From Bacteroidaceae bacterium (GTDB lineage: Bacteria > Bacteroidota > Bacteroidia > Bacteroidales > Bacteroidaceae), in assembly GCA_017617315.1 (NCBI GenBank), contig JAFZWM010000019.1, positions 1 to 64,000 on the forward strand: DNA of 64,000 nucleotides. Reading direction: 5' to 3'. Positions 42,897 through 53,452 of this stretch are shown piece by piece. Both the position numbers and the translations under genes were made by a program. Numbering within the stretch: the stretch's first letter is position 1; every line of letters begins with the position of its first letter. The notes beneath the pieces are model-generated. The model was not told the origin of the DNA. It searched no databases and worked only from the letters and a program-made list of their open reading frames with translations.

Positions 42897-45800
42897 ATGA
42901 AATACACCATGATGTTAAAGCCTTTTGGGCTATTGTTTTTACTCTGCATGTTGCCTTTGTGGGCAGCTGCGCAGACTATTACAGTGCGTGGTACCGTTAA
43001 GGATAATGCCGGTGAAGCTATTATTGGTGCTAACGTCGTACAGACTGGTACGACAAATGGTACTATCACCGACTTTAACGGTAATTATACTTTGAAGGTG
43101 CCAGCTAACGCCAGTTTGAAAATTTCGTTCGTCGGATACGAGCCTCGACTCGTGTCTGTTGCCGGCCGTCATAACATCAACATTGTGTTGCGTGATGACT
43201 CTAAGGTCTTGAACGAAGTCGTTGTCGTTGGTTACGGACAGATGAAACGAAGTGACCTTACCGGTTCCGTTGTGTCTGTTTCTAACGAGGCTATTAAGAA
43301 ATCTGTGGCAACATCTATCGATCAGGTACTTCAGGGTAGAGCTGCTGGTGTGCAGGTACAGATGAATAGCGGTTCTCCGGGTGCAGGTTCTGCAATTCGT
43401 ATCCGAGGAATCAACTCTCTGAATGCAACATGTCAGCCAATCTTTGTTATTGATGGTGTCGTTGTTGATGGCTCAACCGAAGGTGTTAATGATAACCCTC
43501 TGTCAACCATCAACCCAAGCGATATTGTCTCTATGGACGTGCTGAAGGATGCTTCTGCAACAGCTATCTATGGTTCACGAGCTGCAAATGGTGTAATTCT
43601 TGTCTCTACTCGCCGTGGTACAAAGGGTGATGCACATATCACTTACGATGGTTACGGCGGTGTTCAGCAGATGCCAAAGAAGTTGGATTTGCTGAACTTG
43701 CAGGAGTATGCAGCTCACCAGAATACTTTGGCCAAGTTGGGTCTTACAAGCTTCGATGATAACTTTGTAAGCGCAAAGGATCTTGGTGATGGTACAAACT
43801 GGCAGGATGCTTTGTTTCAGAATGCACTTATAACATCGCATAATATTGGTGCTACCGGTGGTACTGAGCGTTCTAACTTCGCGCTTGGTGCTGGTTTCCT
43901 TGATCAGGAAGGTATTGCACGCGGTTCTGCATTTACACGTTTCTCACTTCGTTCAAATGTCGACTGCTTGGTTAAGGACTGGGCTAAGGTAGGTATGAAC
44001 TTCGCCGTAAGTGATGCCCGCCAGAAGGTTGGTTGCGATAATGACGTAATCCTTACTTCTTTGCGTCAGACTCCAAACGTATCAATCTTTAAGGCTGACG
44101 GTACTTACGATGGTCCTCATACATCTTTGAGTAACAAGGATGTACAGAGCAACCCGATTGGTTTGGCGAGTCTTACTGAAAACAAGAAGAAGATTGCAGA
44201 CTTGAGAGGTGATGTGTATGTCGACCTTTCTCTTGTAAAGGATCGTCTTTCATTCAAGACTGAGTTCTCATTCGACTACTCTGTAGCAAGTACATATTAT
44301 TATCTTCCTTCTTACGAGTTTGGTACGGTTACAAACGACCAGCGTACATCTACTCGTTCAAAGGCAACTTCTGAGTACTATTGCTGGAGAAACGTTGCAA
44401 CTTATCAGAACCTTATTGATAAGGTACACTCTATAAACATCATGGCTGGTCATGAGATGAGTAATACCGATTACGAGTATTTGGGCGGTACACGAAGCGG
44501 ATTCCTTTCAAATATCGCACACGACCTCGATGCCGGTAATGCTACAACTGCGTTGAACAGCAACCATTCATACGACAACTCAATCCTTTCATTCTTCGGA
44601 CGTGCGTTCTATTCTTACGACGACCGTTATCTGATTACAGCAACAATCCGTGAGGATGGATCTTCACAGTTTGCAAAGGGCCACCAGTGGGGTATGTTCC
44701 CTTCAGGTGCATTCGGTTGGAAGGTTTCTAACGAGAAGTTCATGAAGGATGTCAAGTTTATCAACAGCTTGAAACTTCGTCTTGGTTATGGTGCTGTAGG
44801 TAACCAGAATGTTGAGCAGTGGGCTTTCGCTTCAACAATGAAGGCTATCACCAACAACTGGGGTGGTGGTTTGAACTACATGAACATGGGTAACGAAGAC
44901 CTTACTTGGGAGACAACTTATGCTGCCAATGCTGGTTTCGACTTGAACATGTTCAAGAACCGAGTTGAGCTTGTATTTGATGTTTACTACAAGAAAACAA
45001 AGAACTTGTTGCTCGAGTTGGCATTGCCTGCTTACATGGGTACAACCGGTAGTGGTTCTATGGAAGCTCCTTGGGCAAACGTAGGTTCCCTCATAAATAA
45101 GGGTATTGAGGCAACTATCAATACAATCAACTACGATAAGAAGGGCTTCTCTTGGAAGAGTAACATCGTTTTCTCTATGAACAAGAATGAAGTTAGTGAG
45201 TTGAATATCCAGAGTGGTGTTGTTGACCGTACAATGACAGACCCTAACGGCGTATCAACAGTAGTAACACGTACTGTTGTTGGTCAGCCTATCGGTCAGT
45301 TCTATGGATACAAGGTTATCGGTCGTTTCAACAACATGACAGACTTCTATTATAAGGATGCTTCTGGCAAGATTAAGGAAGTGCCACGTCCAGAAGGTAC
45401 AGCAATCAGCGAAAATAGTGTTTGGTTGGGCGACTACATCTTCGAGGATGTTAATGGCGATGGCGTAATCAACGCAAACGACCAGACATTCATCGGTGAT
45501 CCAAACCCATTATTTACATTCGGTTTCGGAAATACGTTTGCTTATAAGAACTGGGATTTCACAATCTATTTGAACGGCTCTTATGGAAACGATGTGCTTA
45601 ACTATGTTCGTCGCTGGAGCGAGGAGCCTTCTCAGACTACAAATTTGTTCAAGTCTGCTCTCGACTATCCTGTAGTTAAGGGTACAGGTAGTGAGGCAAC
45701 ACTTTCTGGTGGTGATGAGCACATGTATCGTTTGAGCGCAACAAACGCTAATACAAACAATCGTATGAGTAACAGATATATCGAAGACGGTTCTTATATC

Positions 45801-46034
45801 CGTATTCAGAATATATCATTTGGTTATACTTTCCCTCGAAAGATTACTCGTAAGTTCAGTGCCGAGGCAGCCCGAGTTTACGTCAATCTTCAGAATGTTT
45901 ACACATTCACAAAGTATAAGGGATATGATCCAGAGGTAGGTTGCTACGGTTCAGATGCCTTGTTGCAGGGAGTTGATTACGGTCGATATCCATCGGCTCG
46001 TGTATTCACTGCAGGTCTTAGTCTAACATTCTAA
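42897..46034 (+). CDS. susC: SusC-family TonB-dependent xylo-oligosaccharide transporter
   Basis: 1045 residues. Signal peptide ending WAAAQ is followed by a carboxypeptidase-like domain (VRGTVKDNAGEAIIGANVVQTGTTNGTITDFNGNY), the TonB-box/plug start LNEVVVVGYGQMKRSDLTGSV, the SusC signature DASATAIYGSRAANGVILVSTRRG and a barrel ending ARVFTAGLSLTF. With the SusD protein 12 nt downstream it forms the outer-membrane uptake complex for xylan fragments. Substrate is inferred from the linked xylanases; the order matches Prevotella xus and Bacteroides xylan loci. Met5 or Met6 could also be the start. Confidence 0.95.
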   Translation: MKYTMMLKPFGLLFLLCMLPLWAAAQTITVRGTVKDNAGEAIIGANVVQTGTTNGTITDFNGNYTLKVPANASLKISFVGYEPRLVSVAGRHNINIVLRDDSKVLNEVVVVGYGQMKRSDLTGSVVSVSNEAIKKSVATSIDQVLQGRAAGVQVQMNSGSPGAGSAIRIRGINSLNATCQPIFVIDGVVVDGSTEGVNDNPLSTINPSDIVSMDVLKDASATAIYGSRAANGVILVSTRRGTKGDAHITYDGYGGVQQMPKKLDLLNLQEYAAHQNTLAKLGLTSFDDNFVSAKDLGDGTNWQDALFQNALITSHNIGATGGTERSNFALGAGFLDQEGIARGSAFTRFSLRSNVDCLVKDWAKVGMNFAVSDARQKVGCDNDVILTSLRQTPNVSIFKADGTYDGPHTSLSNKDVQSNPIGLASLTENKKKIADLRGDVYVDLSLVKDRLSFKTEFSFDYSVASTYYYLPSYEFGTVTNDQRTSTRSKATSEYYCWRNVATYQNLIDKVHSINIMAGHEMSNTDYEYLGGTRSGFLSNIAHDLDAGNATTALNSNHSYDNSILSFFGRAFYSYDDRYLITATIREDGSSQFAKGHQWGMFPSGAFGWKVSNEKFMKDVKFINSLKLRLGYGAVGNQNVEQWAFASTMKAITNNWGGGLNYMNMGNEDLTWETTYAANAGFDLNMFKNRVELVFDVYYKKTKNLLLELALPAYMGTTGSGSMEAPWANVGSLINKGIEATINTINYDKKGFSWKSNIVFSMNKNEVSELNIQSGVVDRTMTDPNGVSTVVTRTVVGQPIGQFYGYKVIGRFNNMTDFYYKDASGKIKEVPRPEGTAISENSVWLGDYIFEDVNGDGVINANDQTFIGDPNPLFTFGFGNTFAYKNWDFTIYLNGSYGNDVLNYVRRWSEEPSQTTNLFKSALDYPVVKGTGSEATLSGGDEHMYRLSATNANTNNRMSNRYIEDGSYIRIQNISFGYTFPRKITRKFSAEAARVYVNLQNVYTFTKYKGYDPEVGCYGSDALLQGVDYGRYPSARVFTAGLSLTF

Positions 46035-46046
46035 AAGTTTGATTGT

Positions 46047-47813
46047 ATGAAATTTAAGTATATACCTGTATTTTTCGCATTGTTTGCCGTTTCGTTTGCA
46101 AGCTGCGATTTCCTCGAGAAAGAGCCTTCTGATCGTCTGGTCGATGAAGAGTTCTACAAGGACGAGGCGGACTTGGCTGCGCTTACCGGAGGTTTGTATA
46201 ATACGGCTTGGTTCGATTTTAACAGACATTTCTATCACGCTGTCGGAGATGGTTTCGCAAACAACTTGTGGGGACCATACGACAAATATCTTGCTCCGTT
46301 CAATAACATTTCTGATATTTCAAGTAGTGGTGCTATTGACGAAGGCTGGAACTCATTGTACAATGTCGTTAATCAGTCAAGTATGATGATTAAGAAGATA
46401 GATGAGTATTCGGCAAGCACTATTCCAAGTGAAGTAAAGCAAAGATATATTGCTGAAGCAAGATTTATGCGTGGTTTGGCATATTGGTATCTTGCATCAT
46501 GTTGGGGTGATGTGCCGATTATCGAGGATAATGCTGCAATCATTATGACTCCTTTGATTCAGAAGGTTAAGCAGGAGGATGTATTTAAATATGCCCTTGC
46601 TGATATGGAATTTGCGGCATGCCATTTGCCAAGAACTCAGAATAATGCCGGTCGTGTAACTCGCTATTCAGCTCTTGGTATGTTGTCACGTTTCTTCTTG
46701 GTATATGCAGGATATAAGGCAGCTCATGATTATGCTAATCCTGCAACATATAACCAGAAGTTCCGCGATGCAACCTATTTGGAATATGCAAAGTTTGCTG
46801 CTTTTGCTGTAATCAAGATTAGTGGTTTGTCGCTTCAGCAGAACTACAAGGATCTGTTCACTACAGATAATAATAACAATAGTGAGAGCTTGTTCGCTTT
46901 GCAGTGGGTTCCGGGTGTGTATGCTTACGGAACATCAAATACTCATCAGAACTGGTTGGGTTATTCTACCGCTATCGTTGCTGGTCAGGTTGCCGAGGGT
47001 AGTGATATTTACGCATCAGCTGATATGATAAAGTCATATTCAAATGATGACCTTCGCTTACATTCAACATGGTTCAACTATAAGGATACATATTCTGAAA
47101 TATGCAAGATATACGGTGGCTTGACTTTTGATAGAACTCAGAACTTGAGCGATATGATATATCGTGCAAATGCAAAAAAAGGTATCGTTGGTTCTTACGA
47201 GGATAATGGTGTAAGTTACGAGAACAACTCTGGTCTTAACACATATATGCTTCGTTTGGCTGAGGTATATCTGAACTATGCAGAAGCATCTATTGCAAGT
47301 ACAACAGACGTTCTTACAAGTAGAACACAGGGCGTTAGCGATACTAAGATAAAGAAGACTCCTCTTGACTTCTTTAATGATGTTTATTCTCGTGCCCACA
47401 ATGGTGAGAAACTGACATCTGTAGATATGTCAACCTTGCTGAGAGAGCGCAGACTTGAGTTCGCTTTGGAGGGAAGATATTGGTACGATTTGCTTGCATG
47501 GTCATACTACGACCGTTCAAATACAATCAACTACATTTTGGGTGATCAGAACCGTACATATCAGTACTACTATCGTACACAGGAGTTGAGATATGAGATT
47601 GACAAGACAAAGACAATCGGTGTTGTTGGTGTAACAGCTGATAACTTCAACTTCCTCTTGCCTTATCCAGAGTCTGAGGTAACTCAGAATCCATACTTGA
47701 GCGGTGATGCAATATCGTACCCTGAAATCAAGTCATTGGAGAAGGAAATTGCTTCTTATGAGGCTCTGCTGATGTCTGCTTATCAGAGTACTGTTTTAGG
47801 TAGTGGTAACTAA
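46047..47813 (+). CDS. susD: SusD/RagB-family glycan-binding lipoprotein
   Basis: 588 residues, lipobox SFASC (Cys20) followed by DFLEKEPSD, a surface-export signal. SusD features include the TPR-like helices (IAEARFMRGLAYWYLASCWGDVPIIED; LLRERRLEFALEGRYWYDLLAW) and the conserved C-terminal LLPYPESEVTQNPYL. It caps the SusC barrel and captures oligosaccharides. It is followed directly by the surface xylan-binding protein gene. Confidence 0.95.
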   Translation: MKFKYIPVFFALFAVSFASCDFLEKEPSDRLVDEEFYKDEADLAALTGGLYNTAWFDFNRHFYHAVGDGFANNLWGPYDKYLAPFNNISDISSSGAIDEGWNSLYNVVNQSSMMIKKIDEYSASTIPSEVKQRYIAEARFMRGLAYWYLASCWGDVPIIEDNAAIIMTPLIQKVKQEDVFKYALADMEFAACHLPRTQNNAGRVTRYSALGMLSRFFLVYAGYKAAHDYANPATYNQKFRDATYLEYAKFAAFAVIKISGLSLQQNYKDLFTTDNNNNSESLFALQWVPGVYAYGTSNTHQNWLGYSTAIVAGQVAEGSDIYASADMIKSYSNDDLRLHSTWFNYKDTYSEICKIYGGLTFDRTQNLSDMIYRANAKKGIVGSYEDNGVSYENNSGLNTYMLRLAEVYLNYAEASIASTTDVLTSRTQGVSDTKIKKTPLDFFNDVYSRAHNGEKLTSVDMSTLLRERRLEFALEGRYWYDLLAWSYYDRSNTINYILGDQNRTYQYYYRTQELRYEIDKTKTIGVVGVTADNFNFLLPYPESEVTQNPYLSGDAISYPEIKSLEKEIASYEALLMSAYQSTVLGSGN

Positions 47814-47843
47814 ATGAAGTTTAATATTCTAAATATATTAACA

Positions 47844-49232
47844 ATGAAATCAAAGTTTTTCTTGATCGCATTGTCTGCGTCGATTATACTTACATCTTGT
47901 AACGAAGATTTGTTTAAGTATGAGAACGGAGATTCTACTATAAGCATCAGCCAGATACATTATTTGCATGCTTCTGCTGATGGTACGACGGATGTGTCTA
48001 CTGATTATGCGCGTTTGGGTGAGACAATACGCCTTACCGGTACAGGTTTTGTTGGTGTAAAGCATGTATATGTAAACGGTTATGATACATATTTCAATTT
48101 GCAGTATCTGACAAATAACTCTATGCTTGTTACAATTGACGAGAATACTCCAATTGAGCAGGTGAATGACCAAGTGAATAACAAGAATTGGATTGTTCTT
48201 GTTAAGGAAAATGAAGCAATAAAGGCAAAAAAGGCGTTGAAGATTCGTCGAGCAGCCCCTGTCGTGCATGATATTTCAAACAGTATGCCACAGCCAAATG
48301 AGTGGATTACTATTTATGGCGAAAATCTGCAGAACGTTGCTTATGTACAATTTCCGGGTGCAGATATAAGTACCGTATATGCTGATGGTGGGGAAAATTT
48401 GTATAGTGATGATGAGAAAGGTACGTATGTAAGGGTGAAAGTGCCTGCAAATTTTGATACCCGTACTGCAGAGAATAACAAGCATCAGGGTGCTATTATT
48501 ATAAATGCTGACCATGATGGAAATGGAGTATGCGAAACACCTGCATATTTCAACTATCGTAAGGGCTTGTTGGAAAATTTTGAAGAGGGTTCTTCTGCTT
48601 TCAACAACTCTAAGTTTGATGCTTCGGAATGTACTATGACAGATGAAGCGTCAGGAAATGAAGACGGTACGAATGACGGTCATTATTATGTGATGAATTC
48701 TAATTCTACTTATATCAGTGACACTACAGCTTCACGCAGAAATATTTATGTATTTGAGAAGCTTGAGGCCTTCAATAATCTGCCAAGCGAATTGGATGAA
48801 TTGTATTCAACAGATGTTGCGTTGCAGTTTAATGTAATGTGTCCGCAGGAATGGAATTCAGGAAATATTGATGTTGTATTCGATATTAACTCTGGAAACT
48901 ACAAGATGACTTATGCCCCTTGGGTGTCAGGTAAGACTGATGATTTCAGTAAGGGATTTGCAAAGGGTAGTTGGTTTACTGTTACCATGCCGTTCAGTAC
49001 TATTACTGATTTCCAGGGCAAGACATTCGGTGAAATCCGTAAGATATTGGCATCTATAGAAAGTCCGGTTTGGGGAATCTATTTCGAGAATGTAGATCAG
49101 ACAAATGTATTAAATGGTGTTTCTGTTGAGTTTAAGGCTAAGATGACAACGATAACACCTTGTATTGACAATATTCGTGTCGTTCCTTTGACTGTATCTA
49201 AAGTATATGGACGCGATAATGAATATAATTAA
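47844..49232 (+). CDS. Surface xylan-binding lipoprotein (SGBP-B type)
   Basis: 462 residues; start chosen at MKSKFFLIALSASIILTSC, a good lipoprotein signal, rather than an ATG 30 nt earlier abutting the SusD stop. NEDLF after the Cys supports surface export. Residues 30-130 and 140-250 look like IPT/TIG immunoglobulin-like domains (LGETIRLTGTGFVGVKHVYVNG; NEWITIYGENLQNVAYVQFPG). The C-terminal 220 residues resemble the xylan-binding domain of Bacteroides SGBP-B proteins (WGIYFEN, CIDNIRVVPL). It holds xylan at the surface and is not expected to be catalytic. Confidence 0.8.
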   Translation: MKSKFFLIALSASIILTSCNEDLFKYENGDSTISISQIHYLHASADGTTDVSTDYARLGETIRLTGTGFVGVKHVYVNGYDTYFNLQYLTNNSMLVTIDENTPIEQVNDQVNNKNWIVLVKENEAIKAKKALKIRRAAPVVHDISNSMPQPNEWITIYGENLQNVAYVQFPGADISTVYADGGENLYSDDEKGTYVRVKVPANFDTRTAENNKHQGAIIINADHDGNGVCETPAYFNYRKGLLENFEEGSSAFNNSKFDASECTMTDEASGNEDGTNDGHYYVMNSNSTYISDTTASRRNIYVFEKLEAFNNLPSELDELYSTDVALQFNVMCPQEWNSGNIDVVFDINSGNYKMTYAPWVSGKTDDFSKGFAKGSWFTVTMPFSTITDFQGKTFGEIRKILASIESPVWGIYFENVDQTNVLNGVSVEFKAKMTTITPCIDNIRVVPLTVSKVYGRDNEYN

Positions 49233-49249
49233 ATAGAGGAGGGCATATT

Positions 49250-51724
49250 ATGAATAAGTATTTAAAAGTAGGTTTCGTTTCAGCTTTCGCAGCAATAGCG
49301 TTGCAGTCATGCTACGATGAGAAGATGGAATGGTATAACCCATATACCCCTATCTCTAAAAGTGAAATTCCTCAGGAAACAGAAAAGTTGGTAGCACAGT
49401 GTCAGCCTTTGAAGAGTTATGCTGCCAATGCATCGTCTGACTTCCACTTGGGTGTTTCAGTCTTAGGCTCTTCGTATGTTGAAAATACTAAATATGCTGA
49501 GACTGTAAATGAAAATTTCAACTCAATTCAGCCAAGCACAGAGTTTGCGTTGTGTAATGTTGTTACCGATATAAACGGTACTTACAACTATGATATGCCT
49601 GATGCTCTGTATAATGCTGCGATAGATAATGGATTGAGCATTTTTGGACATTGTTTGATTTCAAATCAGTTCCAAAATGTTGAGTTCCTTCAGAATGCCA
49701 TTGCTGACAAGGTTAGTCCAAGTGAGGAGACAAACTATATCAATGTAGGCAACGATCATGAGTATGATTTTTCATACAGTTTCAATTTGGAAGACTATCA
49801 GATGTATGGTCCGAATCGTGAGCACTACAATGATGGATGGTCTTTCTCATCAAGCGTAAGTGATGCCTATTTCAATGTTGGTGTTCAGTCTTTGGAAATC
49901 ACTGATGGTGATGATTGTGTAAAATCAACAGATAAGGCATGTCTTTGGGCTTCAACAGAAGGTTGGGAACAGGGTGATGCGACAGATGTTGCACAGGTTG
50001 TAAGCGATTATATACCAGTACCAACAGGTAAACTGAACTTCTCATTTTATGTGAAAGGCTATTCGTTGACTGGTCAGACTGCAAAAATGAGAGTTAGAAT
50101 TCTTGGTGTAAATAATGGTCTTAATGGACTTGTCCCAGCGTCAGGCGGTACTTCTGCATATACTTCAGAAATCAGATTGACTAATGAGTGGAAGCAGATT
50201 ACTTTCCGTGACCTTGTAACAAATGGTGTCGTTTCCGACCATTCTTCGCCAGTTCCTGCTGTTCGTATTGTGTTTGATATAACAGATGCACCTAACAGCT
50301 ATGTATATTTCGATAACTTGGTTTTGGAAGTTGCTGGTGGTTCTGGTGCGGTTGTTGAGGGTACAAACTATATTGCAAACTCATATTTCGATGGTAACGA
50401 AAAGACATATAACTGGTCGTTTGTTGAAAATCGCGAGTCTGTTGCAAGTATGGAACTTGGAAAGTCAATCAATGGTAATGACAACTCAAAGTCTGGTGGC
50501 AATTGCTTGAAGATTGTTAATACAGCAAGTTATAACAGCGCTGGCGATGTTACGGTAAATGCTATGTTTACTGATAACAAGACGCTTGTTATGGGACAGA
50601 GATACCGTTTGACATTCTATGCGCGTGCTGATGCCAATAATGCAATTATTGAATTCAGTACATCAAACAAGTCGGCAGACAAGAGTCCGGCAAGTGCCCA
50701 AGCTCCTGCGGAAGGCAAGCAGAGCTATGTGCTTTCTACAACATGGGAGAGACAAGTTTGGGAGTTTACTGCATTGACTTCGGACATCGGCTCTATGAAC
50801 TTTAAGTTTGCAAAGACTGCTACAACATTCTATCTTGACGATGTTACGCTGACGCCAATATCTACATCGACAAATGCCAAGTCTACTCGTATTCCAAACT
50901 ATGTAAGTTCTTACGACGATGCAATGAAGGCTGCCATACTTTCAGGCATCATGAAGACACATATTGAGAATATGATGAATAGATATGATAAGGTTGATGG
51001 TTGGGACGTTGTTCAGCATATTGTTTCTGATAATCAAACTTCAACATCATCAACCTATCTTGATTCAAAGGGCTTGTCTGTTGGAAATGGTGAATTCTAT
51101 TGGGGCGACTATATGAAGGAGGACTTCATTTTCAATGCCTTTACGTATGCAAGGAATGTCTTGAAGGCAAACAACAGTAAGGCTAAGTTATTTGTTTCTG
51201 AAGGCAACTTGGTTCATAATGAAAAAAAGTTTGATCGTCTTAATCAATTTATAAACAGATTGCAGGCATATGAAGGACAGAAATTGATAGATGGTTTGAG
51301 CCTTGAGCTGCATTTGGTTTGTTCAACTGAGATTCATACTCAGGCAGAGCTTTTGAATCAGGTTACAGAGTTGTTTAAAGAGCTTAATAGTACATATTGT
51401 ACAGGTACAGGTTCTGAAGATCCGTTCCTGATTAGAATTGGTGAGCTTGATGTTCAGATTGAATCTGATTACTTGCCGTCTGTGGCACAGCTTGCTGCTC
51501 AGGCTGAGATGTATGAGCATGTAATAAACTGTTATCGTACGATCATCAACCAGAGAAACCAGTATGGTGTGTATATGTGGATGCTGACAGACTCTGATGT
51601 TGAGCAGGGAGGCAAGGCTTATAACCGCCACAGAAGTCTGTTCGACGAAGACTATCAAAGAAAGCACGCATATCTGGGCGTATGCAGAGGCTTTGATGAA
51701 TTAGCAGGAACTTCTGCATATTAA
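49250..51724 (+). CDS. CBM-interrupted GH10-like lipoprotein lacking the catalytic acid/base
   Basis: 824 residues; lipoprotein signal (LQSC) followed by YDEKMEW, an acidic surface-export signal. The GH10 barrel is split: N-terminal part at about 45-150 (FHLGVSV, GHCLIS), an insertion of about 370 residues with two CBM4/22-like jelly rolls (near 190-360 and 370-540), then the C-terminal part from about 545. The expected WDVVNEA motif reads WDVVQHI, so the acid/base Glu is His590. The nucleophile region is kept as IGELDV (Glu732), but the HCLIWHSQ motif reads HCLISNQF. It is probably a non-hydrolytic surface xylan binder derived from a Xyn10C-like enzyme, in the last position of the SusCD operon. 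Confidence 0.8.
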   Translation: MNKYLKVGFVSAFAAIALQSCYDEKMEWYNPYTPISKSEIPQETEKLVAQCQPLKSYAANASSDFHLGVSVLGSSYVENTKYAETVNENFNSIQPSTEFALCNVVTDINGTYNYDMPDALYNAAIDNGLSIFGHCLISNQFQNVEFLQNAIADKVSPSEETNYINVGNDHEYDFSYSFNLEDYQMYGPNREHYNDGWSFSSSVSDAYFNVGVQSLEITDGDDCVKSTDKACLWASTEGWEQGDATDVAQVVSDYIPVPTGKLNFSFYVKGYSLTGQTAKMRVRILGVNNGLNGLVPASGGTSAYTSEIRLTNEWKQITFRDLVTNGVVSDHSSPVPAVRIVFDITDAPNSYVYFDNLVLEVAGGSGAVVEGTNYIANSYFDGNEKTYNWSFVENRESVASMELGKSINGNDNSKSGGNCLKIVNTASYNSAGDVTVNAMFTDNKTLVMGQRYRLTFYARADANNAIIEFSTSNKSADKSPASAQAPAEGKQSYVLSTTWERQVWEFTALTSDIGSMNFKFAKTATTFYLDDVTLTPISTSTNAKSTRIPNYVSSYDDAMKAAILSGIMKTHIENMMNRYDKVDGWDVVQHIVSDNQTSTSSTYLDSKGLSVGNGEFYWGDYMKEDFIFNAFTYARNVLKANNSKAKLFVSEGNLVHNEKKFDRLNQFINRLQAYEGQKLIDGLSLELHLVCSTEIHTQAELLNQVTELFKELNSTYCTGTGSEDPFLIRIGELDVQIESDYLPSVAQLAAQAEMYEHVINCYRTIINQRNQYGVYMWMLTDSDVEQGGKAYNRHRSLFDEDYQRKHAYLGVCRGFDELAGTSAY

Positions 51725-51752
51725 GAAGAATAAATAAAATCTCAAGTAACGT

Positions 51753-51788
51753 AAGAGGGGTGTTTTGTAACATCCCTCTTTTTGTTTT
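51753..51788 (+). terminator. Terminator of the SusCD operon
   Basis: 12-bp stem AAGAGGGGTGTT/AACATCCCTCTT (one G-U pair) with a 4-nt loop and a T-rich tail. The stretch from here to the next gene holds only this and the promoter below. Confidence 0.85.
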
Positions 51789-51866
51789 TAAGGGTGGTTA
51801 TTGTATTTTTTACAATAAGTTTTGAAAAAATGTTTAAATATATAGTTGATATTACAAATATTTTGT

Positions 51867-51874
51867 TACTTTTG
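51867..51874 (+). promoter_or_regulatory. Probable -7 box of the symporter/xylanase operon
   Basis: TACTTTTG fits TAnnTTTG, with GTTG 18 nt upstream as a weak -33 element. It would leave a 5' leader of about 170 nt before the symporter ATG. Confidence 0.5.
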
Positions 51875-52051
51875 TGGCTGATGTATAACCATAAAAAACA
51901 TTTGTTTACATAAAAAATACATTAAGTATTGTGGTGCTTTGATTAGTAAGGCGATAACCTTTAATGCAAAAATAAATTAAATAATAAATATAATCGAGGC
52001 AGGTTGAATGTCTTTTTCGGCTTGTTTCTTAACAATTTTTCTTTATACAAA

Positions 52052-53440
52052 ATGGCAAACAACGAAAAAAAAGGCTTTTACAAGCTCTCATGGGCACAGC
52101 GCATCGGCTTTGGCTCGGGTGACTTGGCTCAGAATCTTATCTTTCAAGTAACATGTACTTACCTAACATTCTTCTTTACCGATATCTATGGACTTGATGC
52201 GGCTGCTGTTGCATTGATGTTTACTGTAGGTAACGTTCTGAACGTGATATGGGATCCGATTGTTGGTGCAATTATTGACAAGAGCAATCCTAAGTTCGGT
52301 AAATATCGCTCATATTTGCTTTATGTAGGTGTGCCTTTGTCAATATCTGCTATCCTCTGTTTCTATGATGGATTCAGACCTTCTATTGTCTATGCGTATA
52401 TCACATATATCGCAATGACTTTGCTCTATACATTTATCAACGTGCCTTATGGCGCTTTGAACTCATCACTCACTCGCGATACAGATGAGATTACCATCCT
52501 CACATCTGTTCGTATGTTCATGGCTAACGTAGGAGGTTTGGCTGTAAACTCTGGTCTCCCTCTCGTTATTGGTCTTTTTGCTGTAGCTTCAGGTGATGAG
52601 TTGCCAAAGGACTCTCATTCGTGGTTCATCACAATGTCTCTCTATGCTATTGTAGGTATGGCACTCCTTATCTTCTGTTTCACGCAGTGTAAGGAACGTG
52701 TCGTTATGGACTCAAAGTCGAGTGAGAATGTAAAGATAAGCGACCTATGGATGGAGTTCAAGGATAATGGTCCGCTCCGTGTCATTGCATTCTTCTTCAT
52801 CACGGCATTTGCAATGATGTCAATTGGAAATGCTGCTGGTGCATACTTCATCAATAGTAATATGCACGGAACTGCAACTGAACTTTCTATCTTCATGGCT
52901 CTTGGTTCACTCCCTTCATTCATCTTCATGCCACTCGTTCCTGCTATTAAGAAGGCTATAGGCAAGAAGAATATGTTCTATGCCTTCCTTGGTTGTGCTA
53001 TTCTTGGTATGGCAATGCTCTATGTTATCGCAAAGATGGACGAGCCAAACATGACATGGATCTATGTTGCACAGTTCATTAAGTCAACAGGTGTTATCGT
53101 TGCTACTGGTTATATGTGGGCTCTTGTTCCTGAAGTAATCTCTTATGGTGAATGGAAGAGCGGTAAGCGTATTGCTGGTATCGTAAATGCTCTTACTGGT
53201 ATCTTCTTTAAGGCAGGTATGACACTTGGTGGTATTGTTGCTCCTGCTGTTCTTGCTTATGTTCAATACAACAAGGATAGCATTCAGCAGAGTCCAGAAG
53301 CAGAAGAGGGTATCCTTTGGCTTGTATGTGTAATTCCTGCAATTCTCCTTGCACTCGCTATGCTTATCATTTCTAAGTATGAGCTTACTGACGAGAAGAT
53401 CGATGAGATCAACAAGGCAATCGAGGAAAGACATAAGTAA
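52052..53440 (+). CDS. GPH-family sugar:cation symporter (xyloside transporter)
   Basis: 462 residues with twelve likely membrane helices; the start at MANNEKKGFYKLSWAQRIGFGSGDL gives the typical family N-terminus. The GPH signature is visible in VIWDPIVGAIIDKSNPKFGKYRSYLL and NVPYGALNSSLTRDTDE. It moves xylosides or xylo-oligosaccharides from periplasm to cytoplasm by cation symport. The gene is 12 nt upstream of the GH10 xylanase, the same layout as the transporter-xynA-xynB group of Prevotella bryantii. Confidence 0.9.
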   Translation: MANNEKKGFYKLSWAQRIGFGSGDLAQNLIFQVTCTYLTFFFTDIYGLDAAAVALMFTVGNVLNVIWDPIVGAIIDKSNPKFGKYRSYLLYVGVPLSISAILCFYDGFRPSIVYAYITYIAMTLLYTFINVPYGALNSSLTRDTDEITILTSVRMFMANVGGLAVNSGLPLVIGLFAVASGDELPKDSHSWFITMSLYAIVGMALLIFCFTQCKERVVMDSKSSENVKISDLWMEFKDNGPLRVIAFFFITAFAMMSIGNAAGAYFINSNMHGTATELSIFMALGSLPSFIFMPLVPAIKKAIGKKNMFYAFLGCAILGMAMLYVIAKMDEPNMTWIYVAQFIKSTGVIVATGYMWALVPEVISYGEWKSGKRIAGIVNALTGIFFKAGMTLGGIVAPAVLAYVQYNKDSIQQSPEAEEGILWLVCVIPAILLALAMLIISKYELTDEKIDEINKAIEERHK

Positions 53441-53452
53441 AAAGGATTATTT

